A stretch of DNA of 9,614 bases, taken from NCBI GenBank assembly GCA_002402125.1, contig NVVG01000271.1, positions 1 through 9,614 on the forward strand. The letters are read 5' to 3'. Below the pieces are notes generated by a model. The model was not told the origin of the DNA and ran no database searches. It was given only the letters and a program-made list of their open reading frames with translations. Made by a program: the position numbers and the translations under genes. This document shows positions 1 to 6,827 of the stretch, piece by piece. The stretch's first letter is position 1. The number at the start of each line of letters is the position of its first letter. The DNA comes from Moraxellaceae bacterium (GTDB taxonomy: Bacteria; Pseudomonadota; Gammaproteobacteria; Pseudomonadales; Ketobacteraceae).

Positions 1-35
1 CACTTACCTTTCCACTGACATTACCCACCATCTGA

Positions 36-794
36 CTAAACCTCTAACAACTGTCTAACCGCCTGCAAGTCCGCCTCGGTATCAATGCCCGGCGGGGGTG
101 TCTCTATCGCTTGCTCGACATGGATTTTTACCCCATGCCACATTGCACGCAGCTGCTCTAGCGATTCTACCTGCTCTAGCTCACAGGGACCCCACTGGAC
201 AAATTGATGCAAGAAGCCAACTCGATAACCGTAAATACCGATATGGCGCTGCATACAAGGCTGTTGTGGTAAGGTACCACCTGTTGCAGAAAAACCATTC
301 CGATTCCACGGAATCGGTGCCCGACTAAAATACAATGCAATGCCATTCTTATCGCAGACCACCTTGACCGCATTGGGATCAAAAGCAACTTTCTCAGAAC
401 GTATCACTTCACTCAGGGTGGACATTGAGGCGCCCGAATCCAGTAAATTCTTGGCTACTTGATTAATAACCGCCGGCGGCATCATGGGCTCATCACCCTG
501 CACATTCACCACACAATGATCATCAGCCAAGCCTAATTGCTGCGCCACCTCCGCCAATCGATCGGTTCCCGACTCGTGATTAGGCGACGTCATACAGACC
601 TTTCCACCAAAGCCTTTTACACAAGCCTCAATTCGTTCATCATCCGTTGCCACCACGATATTATCTGCATCACTCAGCCTTGCCTGTTCATAAACCCGTT
701 GAATCATAGGTTTTCCGGCCAAATCTAACAACGGCTTACCTGGCAACCGGGTTGAGCTATAACGAGCGGGGATAATGATGGAAAACGGAGTCAT
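36..794 (-). CDS. kdsB: 3-deoxy-manno-octulosonate cytidylyltransferase (CMP-Kdo synthetase)
   Basis: Cytoplasmic enzyme that activates Kdo with CTP to CMP-Kdo, the donor used to add Kdo to lipid IVA in lipopolysaccharide synthesis. At 252 residues it has the normal family length. Seen in the sequence: the N-terminal nucleotide-binding signature [16 protein letters not shown] (residues 6-22), VVATDDERI (47-55), the CTP-contacting HESGTDR (73-79), the metal-binding region VNVQGDEP with D101 (96-103), SRAPIPWNR (about 157-165), RHIGIYGYR, and the C-terminal GIDTEADL with D238, the position of the second metal-binding Asp in the family. The ATG start is preceded by TAGGTG at five bases. It is the last leftward gene of the comEC-exbB-exbD-lpxK-kdsB run, 57 bp after lpxK, a common partner. 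Identification is firm. Confidence 0.97.
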   Translation of the reverse strand: MTPFSIIIPARYSSTRLPGKPLLDLAGKPMIQRVYEQARLSDADNIVVATDDERIEACVKGFGGKVCMTSPNHESGTDRLAEVAQQLGLADDHCVVNVQGDEPMMPPAVINQVAKNLLDSGASMSTLSEVIRSEKVAFDPNAVKVVCDKNGIALYFSRAPIPWNRNGFSATGGTLPQQPCMQRHIGIYGYRVGFLHQFVQWGPCELEQVESLEQLRAMWHGVKIHVEQAIETPPPGIDTEADLQAVRQLLEV

Positions 795-851
795 ATAAAC
801 ACCTAAGTAAATGTCACTATTAGGATCATAAGTTTCTGACCCTAAGCAGGC

Positions 852-1898
852 TTATTCGGGGAAAAGTTTTAGCAGTATATCATCGATTAACTGAGGGTTA
901 ATGTTGGCCTTGACCTTTAAATACCAACTATTGGTTATCTGTAGTGGCGCTACCTTTACCGCATCTTTTTCGGTCATAATTATCGGCTTATCCGCCATGT
1001 TCACAAAATCGGTTTTATCATATTGATAATGGTCAGGGAAAGGTTTCTCAATCACTTTGCAACCATACTGGCTTAAGGTCGTGAAAAAACGCCCGGGGTT
1101 GCCTATTCCCGCAACCCCATAAACTTCAAGTTCATCCAATTCTAGCCCGCAGGACTCAGCCACACCCGTGCTTGCTGCTGCGCCTGGCAATGCCAACACA
1201 CCCTCAGCTTGAATATCCATGCGATAACATTTCCCATCATCATTTAGCGCCTGGGACACATCGGCAGCCAATGAAGTAACATCGCCACCGTTAACCACCA
1301 AATAATCAATGTCTGCTAAACGACTCACTGGCTCTCGTAACGGTCCCGTTGGCAAACAACGGCCATTACCTATGCCGCGGGTTGCGTCCATTACAACGAT
1401 CTCAACCGATCGATTAAGCGCGTAATGCTGCAAACCATCGTCACTGATAATGATATCAACGGGATAATGTTGTTCGAGATGCTTGGCTGCTGCAACACGA
1501 TCTGGATCAACCACCACAGGTGCACCTGATCGCAGGTGCATCATCAATGGTTCATCACCCACATCATCTGCAGACGCATTTTTATCGACAATCAGTGGAT
1601 AGTGGGCGGCATCAGCGCCGTAGCCGCGGGAAATCACTCCAACCTGCAGGCCTTTTGCAACAAACGCTTCAATCAAGAATAATGTGAGTGGTGTTTTCCC
1701 AGTTCCACCAACCGTGATATTCCCAACAACAATAACCGGCACGGTGGGTGTATAACCAGACGCTGATTCTGCAAGAAACTTCTTGCGCTTATGCGTAACA
1801 ACTTTGCTATACACCTTTTCCAGCGGCTTCAGGAGCATTGCTGGCGCACGGCCTTCATACCAGACCTGTTGAAAATATCGCTCCAGCTTAGATGTCAT
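852..1898 (-). CDS. lpxK: Tetraacyldisaccharide 4'-kinase (lipid A 4'-kinase)
   Basis: Membrane-associated kinase that uses ATP to phosphorylate the 4' position of the tetraacyldisaccharide, giving lipid IVA, the substrate to which Kdo is then added. The 348-residue product is slightly longer than the E. coli enzyme. Visible motifs are an N-terminal amphipathic segment (about 5-42) of the type that docks on the inner membrane, the P-loop GNITVGGTGKTP (59-70), the ISRGYG block (89-94), GDEPLMM (114-120), the catalytic-region SDDGLQH (152-158), LPTGPLREP, GIGNPGRFF, FPDHY and the C-terminal MTEKDAVK. The start is 12 bp after the exbD-like stop with only a weak ribosome binding site, so translation probably depends on coupling to the upstream gene. 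Followed by kdsB, a functionally consecutive pair. Confidence 0.97.
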   Translation of the reverse strand: MTSKLERYFQQVWYEGRAPAMLLKPLEKVYSKVVTHKRKKFLAESASGYTPTVPVIVVGNITVGGTGKTPLTLFLIEAFVAKGLQVGVISRGYGADAAHYPLIVDKNASADDVGDEPLMMHLRSGAPVVVDPDRVAAAKHLEQHYPVDIIISDDGLQHYALNRSVEIVVMDATRGIGNGRCLPTGPLREPVSRLADIDYLVVNGGDVTSLAADVSQALNDDGKCYRMDIQAEGVLALPGAAASTGVAESCGLELDELEVYGVAGIGNPGRFFTTLSQYGCKVIEKPFPDHYQYDKTDFVNMADKPIIMTEKDAVKVAPLQITNSWYLKVKANINPQLIDDILLKLFPE

Positions 1899-1910
1899 AC
1901 GATTGCATGA

Positions 1911-2330
1911 TCATTGCCCGGACGTTGACTGTATCGGCAAGCTTTGCCTGGTAAAACCTAGTTTCCCTGCAACATCCATCGCGGAAATAACGGATTGATA
2001 AGCCGTATCTTTGTCCGCCCGAATCACTAGCGGTAAATCAGTGTCACCATCAGACACCTCAATAAGCGCCTTTCTCAACGTAGTCAGCTCGCGATTAACC
2101 AGCCGCTTGCCATTTACTGCGTATTCTCCATTGGCGCTAACCAGGATCTCTATTTGCAGAGGGTCTACCATCGGTGCCTCACCCGTTGCTTCTGGCAAAT
2201 CAATCGTGATCTCACGCTCTTTGGTAAAAGAGGTTGAGACCATAAAAAAGATCAACAACAAAAACACTACATCAATCAAGGGGGTTAAATTGACGGTAGT
2301 TTCTTCTACGGGTTGGCGAATAAACTTCAC
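1911..2330 (-). CDS. exbD: ExbD/TolR-family proton-channel protein
   Basis: Small inner-membrane protein of the ExbD/TolR family, which with an ExbB/TolQ partner uses the proton gradient to drive a mechanical task across the periplasm. 139 residues, the normal size. Residues 1-14 are a short cytoplasmic start (MKFIRQPVEE); one membrane helix spans about 16-34 and includes the invariant proton-carrying Asp (D20, in TPLIDVVF). The rest is periplasmic, beginning KEREITIDLPEA and ending with the family's DKDTAYQSVISAMDVAGKLGF-type fold. The GTG start overlaps the exbB TGA by four bases (GTGA) and AAGGTG lies seven bases upstream, inside the exbB repeat tract, so translation is coupled. This pair between comEC and lpxK is distinct from the tol-pal and tonB loci; its client is unknown, and envelope or LPS support is only inference from neighbours. 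Confidence 0.93.
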   Translation of the reverse strand: MKFIRQPVEETTVNLTPLIDVVFLLLIFFMVSTSFTKEREITIDLPEATGEAPMVDPLQIEILVSANGEYAVNGKRLVNRELTTLRKALIEVSDGDTDLPLVIRADKDTAYQSVISAMDVAGKLGFTRQSLPIQSTSGQ

Positions 2331-3037
2331 TTGTTTTCACCTTCCTGAGCTTCACCTTCCTGAGCTTCACCTTCCTGAGCTTCACCTTCCTGAGCTTCGC
2401 CTGCCTGCACCTCAACATCCGGTGTATCACGCTCTCTATCACCGTGAAGAATATCAACTAACTTAATCGCTTCCTGCTCCATCATCACCGAAATCTCATC
2501 GATACGACGGGTAAAGAATCGATGAAAGAACAGCGCTGGAATAGCTACCGTAAGCCCTGCTGCAGTGGTATACAATGCTTCAGAAATACCACCCGCCAAT
2601 ACTGCTGCATTACCCGCTCCTTCCATCACAATAACGTTAAATACTTTGATCATACCAATAACGGTACCAAGCAGCCCTAACAAGGGGGTGATCGCAGCAA
2701 TGGATCCCAGCAAATTTAGAAAACGCCCCATTTCATGAATTTCGTGAGTCGCACTATCGACAATAGACTCCTTCATGATGCCTCGACCGTGATTGGAATT
2801 TATTAGCCCTACCGCAAGTATTTTTCCTAGCGGAGATGAATCACGCAACTCTTTTACTCGCGCCGCATCAAGCTGGTTATTTTTTACCCAGCCCCATACT
2901 TTGGCTAGCAAGTCAGATGGAGTAATACGGCTAATTCTGAGACTCCAAAGGCGCTCGGCAATGATCGCAATAGCGACTATAGAGCATAGGATAATAGGAT
3001 ATATTACCAACCCACCTGCTTTTACAAACTCAATCAC
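2327..3037 (-). CDS. exbB: ExbB/TolQ/MotA-family proton-channel protein with repetitive acidic tail
   Basis: Multi-span inner-membrane protein expected to form the pentameric shell around ExbD. Visible: membrane segment 1 at about 8-27, a cytoplasmic domain to about 105, segment 2 at about 107-130 (the TPLLGLLGTVIGM signature), and segment 3 at about 150-172 (GISEALYTTAAGLTVAIPA), the family's hallmark pair of proton-path helices. The 236-residue length is normal, but the last 25 or so residues (GEAQE repeats ending GENK) are a low-complexity, strongly acidic tail encoded by a 15-bp minisatellite. The start is GTG, with GGAG about ten bases upstream; starting here places IEFVKAGG at the N-terminus as in relatives. 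The stop overlaps exbD. TolQ is the alternative name, but the genomic place (no tolA, tolB or pal) argues against the Tol system. Family call firm, specific role unknown. Confidence 0.92.
   Translation of the reverse strand: MIEFVKAGGLVIYPIILCSIVAIAIIAERLWSLRISRITPSDLLAKVWGWVKNNQLDAARVKELRDSSPLGKILAVGLINSNHGRGIMKESIVDSATHEIHEMGRFLNLLGSIAAITPLLGLLGTVIGMIKVFNVIVMEGAGNAAVLAGGISEALYTTAAGLTVAIPALFFHRFFTRRIDEISVMMEQEAIKLVDILHGDRERDTPDVEVQAGEAQEGEAQEGEAQEGEAQEGENK
2336..2410 (-). repeat. 15-bp tandem repeat (four perfect copies and one degenerate) in the 3' end of exbB
   Basis: On the + strand the unit is ttcaccttcctgagc: perfect copies at 2336-2350, 2351-2365, 2366-2380 and 2381-2395, and a diverged fifth at 2396-2410. 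The period is a multiple of three, so gain or loss of copies would only lengthen or shorten the acidic EAQEG tail of ExbB. Read on the coding strand, each copy holds AGGAAGGTGA, close to the Shine-Dalgarno consensus; the last one positions AAGGTG (2338-2343) seven bases before the exbD GTG. Confidence 0.95.
2338..2343 (-). promoter_or_regulatory. Ribosome binding site for exbD inside the exbB repeat
   Basis: AAGGTG on the coding strand, seven bases before the GTG at 2330. It decides the GTG start, which overlaps the exbB stop. The same string occurs upstream in three further perfect repeat copies. Confidence 0.75.
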
Positions 3038-3174
3038 GTTTTATTATCTCCGTTTAAATGAATGCTGCTCAATCTACCATACTCGTAACCTAACATTAAC
3101 CCAGCATTTCACAATTTCTAAAAACATAATGCCAACAACCATCCAGAAGCATCAGGAGACTACATTGTATAACA
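3038..3174 (-). other. comEC-exbB intergenic region with inverted repeat
   Basis: The 137 bp between the comEC stop and the exbB start are the largest gap in the leftward run. An exact 7-bp inverted repeat, aatgctg (3061-3067) and cagcatt (3102-3108), flanks 34 bases and would lie in the exbB leader. Near the comEC end, a six-pair stem (TGATGC/GCATTA on the coding strand, one G-T pair) is followed by TGTTTTT, a weak terminator-like pattern. No convincing sigma-70 promoter was found, but the gap leaves room for one, so exbB-exbD-lpxK-kdsB could be transcribed separately from comEC. Low certainty. Confidence 0.35.
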
Positions 3175-5427
3175 CTATTGTAATACTAACTCGATATCTC
3201 GCGCCCTTATCCGCGCCAAAGATACATCATCCAACACATCATTCCCTCTAACAATCACCTTATCGGGGTCAATCACGTTAAGTAATGCGCCACTCAACAG
3301 AAAGTTGCCACCAATCAACAACCCATTCACCTCTTTACTCGTTAACACCTCTCGATGCCCATCCAAAAAGGCTAGTTGCTCAGCAACGTCACCAGGCCCA
3401 ACAAGTAGATATCGACCCCAGCTACCCGATAACAGCAGCTGACATCGATCGACACCTTCACTCACTAAAGACAGGACACTCAGCGCGTTTAACTGAACCG
3501 GTTCCGCCTTACACAGAGAAAATGATTCTATCGAAACGGCTTTGCGCTGAAATAACCCCTGTGATTGCAAAGCCACCTTTAACATAAAATAGCGTTCAGA
3601 TATCCATTGCCGATACACACTCAGTAGGGGCTCATCCAGCGCACTTTTAATACCCTCTTGCTGCAGGTAACGCCTAAATTGAGATTCAATCCGGCCGACC
3701 GATTGATATCTCGAACCAATCACAACAAGCTCAGTGTGATGATTAATCACTACCAGTAACGGGTCTGAGGTTAGCACCTGTAAACGATCAATTGGCGTTT
3801 TTGATATGCCAGAACCCAACAATGGAATGAACATCAATAAAGCAGCCCATTTACTCGGTACCGCCCAAGGCAAGCACAACAACAAGGCCCCCAACAACGC
3901 CATCAATACAGCCATGATGGAGGGTTTCGAAAACAGTAAGGCCGCGTCCAAAGACTGTATCAATGCCAACCCACTGAATAACCCTTCGATTAAACCACTC
4001 AGCAACCAGAAAACCCCAGAAGCCAACACGCCTGTCATATCACCCAAACAACCTAGAACGGCAAAGATAAACGCCAACGGTACCACAGCCCAACCCACCA
4101 ATGGCACTGCCACCAAGTTTGACAACATCCCCAGCATAGCCACTTTACCGAAGTACCATAAGGACAAAGGCATCAGGCCGACAAACAACGCCAATTGTAC
4201 CCGTATCCAAGACCGCGTTAGCGCTAAGCTCCCTAGCCGTCCCTGTAGCACCAGAAAAATAAACATCACCGCCATAAATGTCAGCCAAAAACTCGCACTC
4301 ACAATCGCCACCGGATCAAACAAAAGAACACAGGCCGCACTCACCAATATCGATAGCCCCGGATTTACGACAGGATAGAAAGCCCGCAGGCACACAACGG
4401 CCGTTACCATCACACAAGCTCGCTGAGTGGGTATTGAATAGCCTGCCATCGCTCCGTAAACCCAAGCTGCAACCAATGCTGCCAGGTGGGCCAACTGATA
4501 CACAGACACGCCGATTAACCGAACACGAACCAGCCGCAACCCATAACGCATTCCATATAACACAAGGCAATACGCCAAACTTGCGACCAAACCGATATGT
4601 AAACCAGAAATGGCAATCAAATGGGCAGTACCGGTGTCGCTGAATAGCTGCCAATCACCATCAGATAACAAACTGCGATCCCCCAACAATAGCGCTAATA
4701 ATAAAGGCACTACCTTTTGATTCGGCTCTAGGTTTGGCTCCTCATATACAGAATAAGAATCAAGCAATCGCTGTTTCAGTGCAAAGCGCAATTGATGGTA
4801 GGTCAGTGCAGAATCTAACAACTGCGGGACACCCCACCCCGACTGCACATAACCAATACCCGAAATATGATGTGATAGGCTCGGTTTAATATTCAGCGGG
4901 AAACGCCAGATCTGGCCCGGTTTTATTGTTTGTGCCGGCCCCTCCCAGGTAACCCGTAATGGTAAGCTATATTTTACTAGGCCAGCCCAATCACCGCCCA
5001 CCAATTGGTCCGATGCAACCGGCTTCATTCGCTCAAACAAAAACGTCACTCGCCCACCAACAACCTCTGGTAGCCCTACCACCTGGCCGCGCCAGGTTAC
5101 CTTTTGCGGGGCCACTACCTTCGACTGAAGAAAGGAATCATGAGCGATAAATGCCCACCAACCGCCCACCAGGCCAGAAAACACAATGCCTGCGACAACC
5201 TGCCGCCATAAAAAAACTTTCTTTGCCTTAACAACGAGATACAGTGCGAACACTAGAACACCGAGCACAGCGCCGAGAACAAAACCGCCAATAATGACTA
5301 TGCTGAGAGGTGAGCTCCACTGAAATAACAGATTGGTTGAGGCCAGGGTAATCCCAAAGCCATGGGTAACCACGGCAAAATACACCGCCACACCACCACA
5401 AAAACCCATCAACAACGTAACTAACAT
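3175..5427 (-). CDS. comEC: ComEC/Rec2 DNA-uptake channel with degenerate C-terminal metallo-beta-lactamase-like domain
   Basis: Polytopic inner-membrane protein of natural transformation, thought to pass single-stranded DNA into the cytoplasm. 750 residues, typical length. Domains in order: two or three membrane helices (about 1-95); an OB-fold-like DUF4131 region (about 103-205, WRGQVVGLP to GWGV); the Competence channel domain (about 235-520) with the diagnostic HLIAISGLHIG (269-279), SIPTQRA (331-337) and DPVAIVSASFWLTF (371-384); and a C-terminal region (about 545-750) that aligns in layout with the beta-lactamase-fold domain. There the usual DVGQG is replaced by TSDPL (553-557), no HxHxDH motif exists, and the usual SHHGS position reads IGGN (705-708). 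Start ATG has TAGG seven bases upstream. First gene of the leftward run, divergent from DUF2062. Family call firm; nuclease activity of this copy is doubtful. Confidence 0.93.
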   Translation of the reverse strand: MLVTLLMGFCGGVAVYFAVVTHGFGITLASTNLLFQWSSPLSIVIIGGFVLGAVLGVLVFALYLVVKAKKVFLWRQVVAGIVFSGLVGGWWAFIAHDSFLQSKVVAPQKVTWRGQVVGLPEVVGGRVTFLFERMKPVASDQLVGGDWAGLVKYSLPLRVTWEGPAQTIKPGQIWRFPLNIKPSLSHHISGIGYVQSGWGVPQLLDSALTYHQLRFALKQRLLDSYSVYEEPNLEPNQKVVPLLLALLLGDRSLLSDGDWQLFSDTGTAHLIAISGLHIGLVASLAYCLVLYGMRYGLRLVRVRLIGVSVYQLAHLAALVAAWVYGAMAGYSIPTQRACVMVTAVVCLRAFYPVVNPGLSILVSAACVLLFDPVAIVSASFWLTFMAVMFIFLVLQGRLGSLALTRSWIRVQLALFVGLMPLSLWYFGKVAMLGMLSNLVAVPLVGWAVVPLAFIFAVLGCLGDMTGVLASGVFWLLSGLIEGLFSGLALIQSLDAALLFSKPSIMAVLMALLGALLLCLPWAVPSKWAALLMFIPLLGSGISKTPIDRLQVLTSDPLLVVINHHTELVVIGSRYQSVGRIESQFRRYLQQEGIKSALDEPLLSVYRQWISERYFMLKVALQSQGLFQRKAVSIESFSLCKAEPVQLNALSVLSLVSEGVDRCQLLLSGSWGRYLLVGPGDVAEQLAFLDGHREVLTSKEVNGLLIGGNFLLSGALLNVIDPDKVIVRGNDVLDDVSLARIRARDIELVLQ

Positions 5428-5529
5428 GGAATCAACCTAGTGTTAGCGCTATGTTTTATGCATAGTTTTATGCATAATAGCGCCCGCTGGATCGCGGTAT
5501 TACAACGTAAACAATAGAAAACAACGCCT
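5428..5529. promoter_or_regulatory. Divergent comEC / DUF2062 control region
   Basis: The 102 bp must contain the start signals of both the leftward comEC run and the rightward DUF2062 gene. It holds a two-copy 12-bp tandem repeat nested exactly in an inverted repeat (listed separately). AT-rich -10-like strings such as TATTAT occur on the minus strand, but I found no properly spaced -35 and -10 pair, so promoter positions are not assigned. Confidence 0.5.
5446..5483. repeat. Two tandem 12-bp repeats enclosed by a 7-bp inverted repeat
   Basis: gttttatgcata occurs twice without a gap (5453-5464 and 5465-5476). Each copy contains the 8-bp palindrome tatgcata, with centres exactly 12 bp apart. 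The pair is flanked by gcgctat (5446-5452) and, after it, atagcgc (5477-5483), exact inverted complements. The two repeats fill the space between the arms completely. The position between divergent genes suggests a regulator binding site; the protein is unknown. Confidence 0.8.
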
Positions 5530-6063
5530 TTGAAAAAGTTTTTTAAAAAACATATGCCCGACCCCCGTACAGTCATGGAAAACAAATGGCTGAAGGTCTT
5601 CGGGCCCTTAGTCAATGACCCGAACCTGTTGCATTTTAATCGGCGCTCGGTATCGGCCGGCATGCTTGTTGGTGTCTTTGCTGCCTTCATTCCCTTACCA
5701 ATTCAAATGATTGCCGCTTTAGGTCTATCCCTGGTTTTTCGCGGTAATATCGCGGTCGCCGCCGCGGCCACCTGGATCAGCAACCCTTTTACATATGGTC
5801 CGCTTTATTACTTTTGTTATCTAATTGGCATCGCTATTATTGGCCAACCTTTAGCTGCCGATGGCACCCCTATAGTCTTTGAGCTTGCCAACATTATCGA
5901 GAACATCTGGACTATTGGTAAACCTCTACTATTAGGCTGTTTTATTACCGGTGTCATCTCTGGATTAATCAGTTTTGTCGCAGTCCGTTATACGTGGCGT
6001 TGGCATATCATTAGCCATTGGAAAGCTAGACGCACTAGACGTAAACAAAATAGCAATTATTAA
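5530..6063 (+). CDS. DUF2062 domain-containing inner-membrane protein
   Basis: A 177-residue membrane protein of the DUF2062 family, function unknown. Seen: a basic N-terminus (KKFFKKHMPDP) as in relatives, then hydrophobic spans at about 45-70 (GMLVGVFAAFIPLPIQM, the family's glycine/proline signature), about 75-87 and 92-110 with the conserved TWISNPFTYGPLYY block, and a last span at about 132-153, ending in a very basic tail (KARRTRRKQ). The start is TTG: it reproduces the usual N-terminus, while the next ATG (5554) would remove the KKFFKKH part; there is no clear ribosome binding site before the TTG, so the start is the uncertain point. It stands alone on the + strand, divergent from comEC and convergent with lolD. 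The neighbourhood suggests an envelope role, but this is only context. Confidence 0.88.
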   Translation: MKKFFKKHMPDPRTVMENKWLKVFGPLVNDPNLLHFNRRSVSAGMLVGVFAAFIPLPIQMIAALGLSLVFRGNIAVAAAATWISNPFTYGPLYYFCYLIGIAIIGQPLAADGTPIVFELANIIENIWTIGKPLLLGCFITGVISGLISFVAVRYTWRWHIISHWKARRTRRKQNSNY

Positions 6064-6110
6064 CAACCTTCCCTAGCAATAAATCCTGAGTCAATTATCC
6101 CAACCGACTT

Positions 6111-6827
6111 TTATTGACCCGGATGTTCTATTTCCAGCAACTGACCATCTTCCATTTTCAACACTCGGCCTACCTGGCCCGCCAGCCCCAAATCATGGGT
6201 AACGATCAAGAAAGATATTCCTAAATCCTGGTTTAATTCTACCATCAACTGCTGAATTTCTTTTGCAGTATGTACATCCAAGTTGCCGGTAGGTTCGTCA
6301 GCTAATACCACTGAAGGTTTGGTAACTAACGCTCTCGCAATAGCCACTCGCTGTCGCTCACCACCGGATAGCTCCGACGGTTTATGATCAACACGGTGAG
6401 ACAAACCTACCCGCCCCAGCATGTCCCTGGCTCTCTGTTCCGCCGACTTAACCGATTCCGACTTGCGCAACATCAACGGCATGGCGACATTCTCTAATGC
6501 CGAAAACTCCGTCAACAAATGATGAAACTGATACACGATACCAACATGCTGATTCCTAACGTTGCCACGCTGGTGATCGGTCAATGCGCTAAAATCTTGT
6601 CCATTAACCTTAACATGCCCCGAACTCGGGGTATCCAAACCACCAATCATGTGTAACAAGGTGGTTTTACCCGAGCCCGAATTACCAATGACGGCGACAA
6701 ACTCTCCCTTGTGCAACTGAAAACTGATGCCTTTCAGCACGTCAACGTTGCAGGGGCCCTCGTTGTAGGATTTTTTTAAATCGATACATTCCAACGCTAT
6801 GGTATTGTCCACTACTCCATTAGTCAT
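6111..6827 (-). CDS. lolD: Lipoprotein-releasing ABC transporter, ATPase subunit LolD
   Basis: Cytoplasmic ATPase that powers extraction of outer-membrane lipoproteins from the inner membrane and their handover to the periplasmic carrier LolA. 238 residues, family length. Motifs: Walker A GNSGSGKTT (48-56), Q-loop in VYQFHHLLTEF (Q100), the LolD-typical ALENVAMPLML, ABC signature LSGGERQR (153-160), Walker B VVLADEPTGNLD (173-184) and H-loop IVTHD (208-212). The VYQFHHLL and NVAMPL strings separate LolD from related MacB/FtsE-type ATPases. The ATG overlaps the end of the lolC/E gene by eight bases, with GAGG nine bases upstream inside that gene, so the two are one translationally linked unit. 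The usual third gene, lolE, does not follow: after 47 bp the convergent DUF2062 gene ends. Confidence 0.96.
   Translation of the reverse strand: MTNGVVDNTIALECIDLKKSYNEGPCNVDVLKGISFQLHKGEFVAVIGNSGSGKTTLLHMIGGLDTPSSGHVKVNGQDFSALTDHQRGNVRNQHVGIVYQFHHLLTEFSALENVAMPLMLRKSESVKSAEQRARDMLGRVGLSHRVDHKPSELSGGERQRVAIARALVTKPSVVLADEPTGNLDVHTAKEIQQLMVELNQDLGISFLIVTHDLGLAGQVGRVLKMEDGQLLEIEHPGQ

Noticed and set aside
1..35. Start of a further gene after kdsB
   Set aside because: The stretch is too short and has no start or ribosome site pattern; nothing can be said from 35 bases.
2336..2410. CRISPR array
   Set aside because: The units are 15 bp, directly adjacent with no spacers, and in frame within exbB. 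It is a coding minisatellite.
2011..2466. Rightward open frame with LPELH repeats
   Set aside because: It is the complement of exbD and exbB, and its repeats are the antisense reading of the 15-bp exbB repeat. exbB and exbD have clear family motifs and ribosome sites.
3806..4378. Long open frame on the + strand, 190 codons
   Set aside because: Lies wholly antisense to the channel domain of comEC. Its translation is rich in Asn, Thr and Pro, with no recognisable family, as expected of an antisense shadow.
5421..5690. Leftward 89-codon frame crossing the divergent region
   Set aside because: Overlaps the conserved DUF2062 start region on the other strand and the comEC start. It has no family motifs and would occupy the whole control region.
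6064..6110. Bidirectional terminator between DUF2062 and lolD
   Set aside because: The 47-bp convergent gap shows no stem with a T-run on either strand that I can support.
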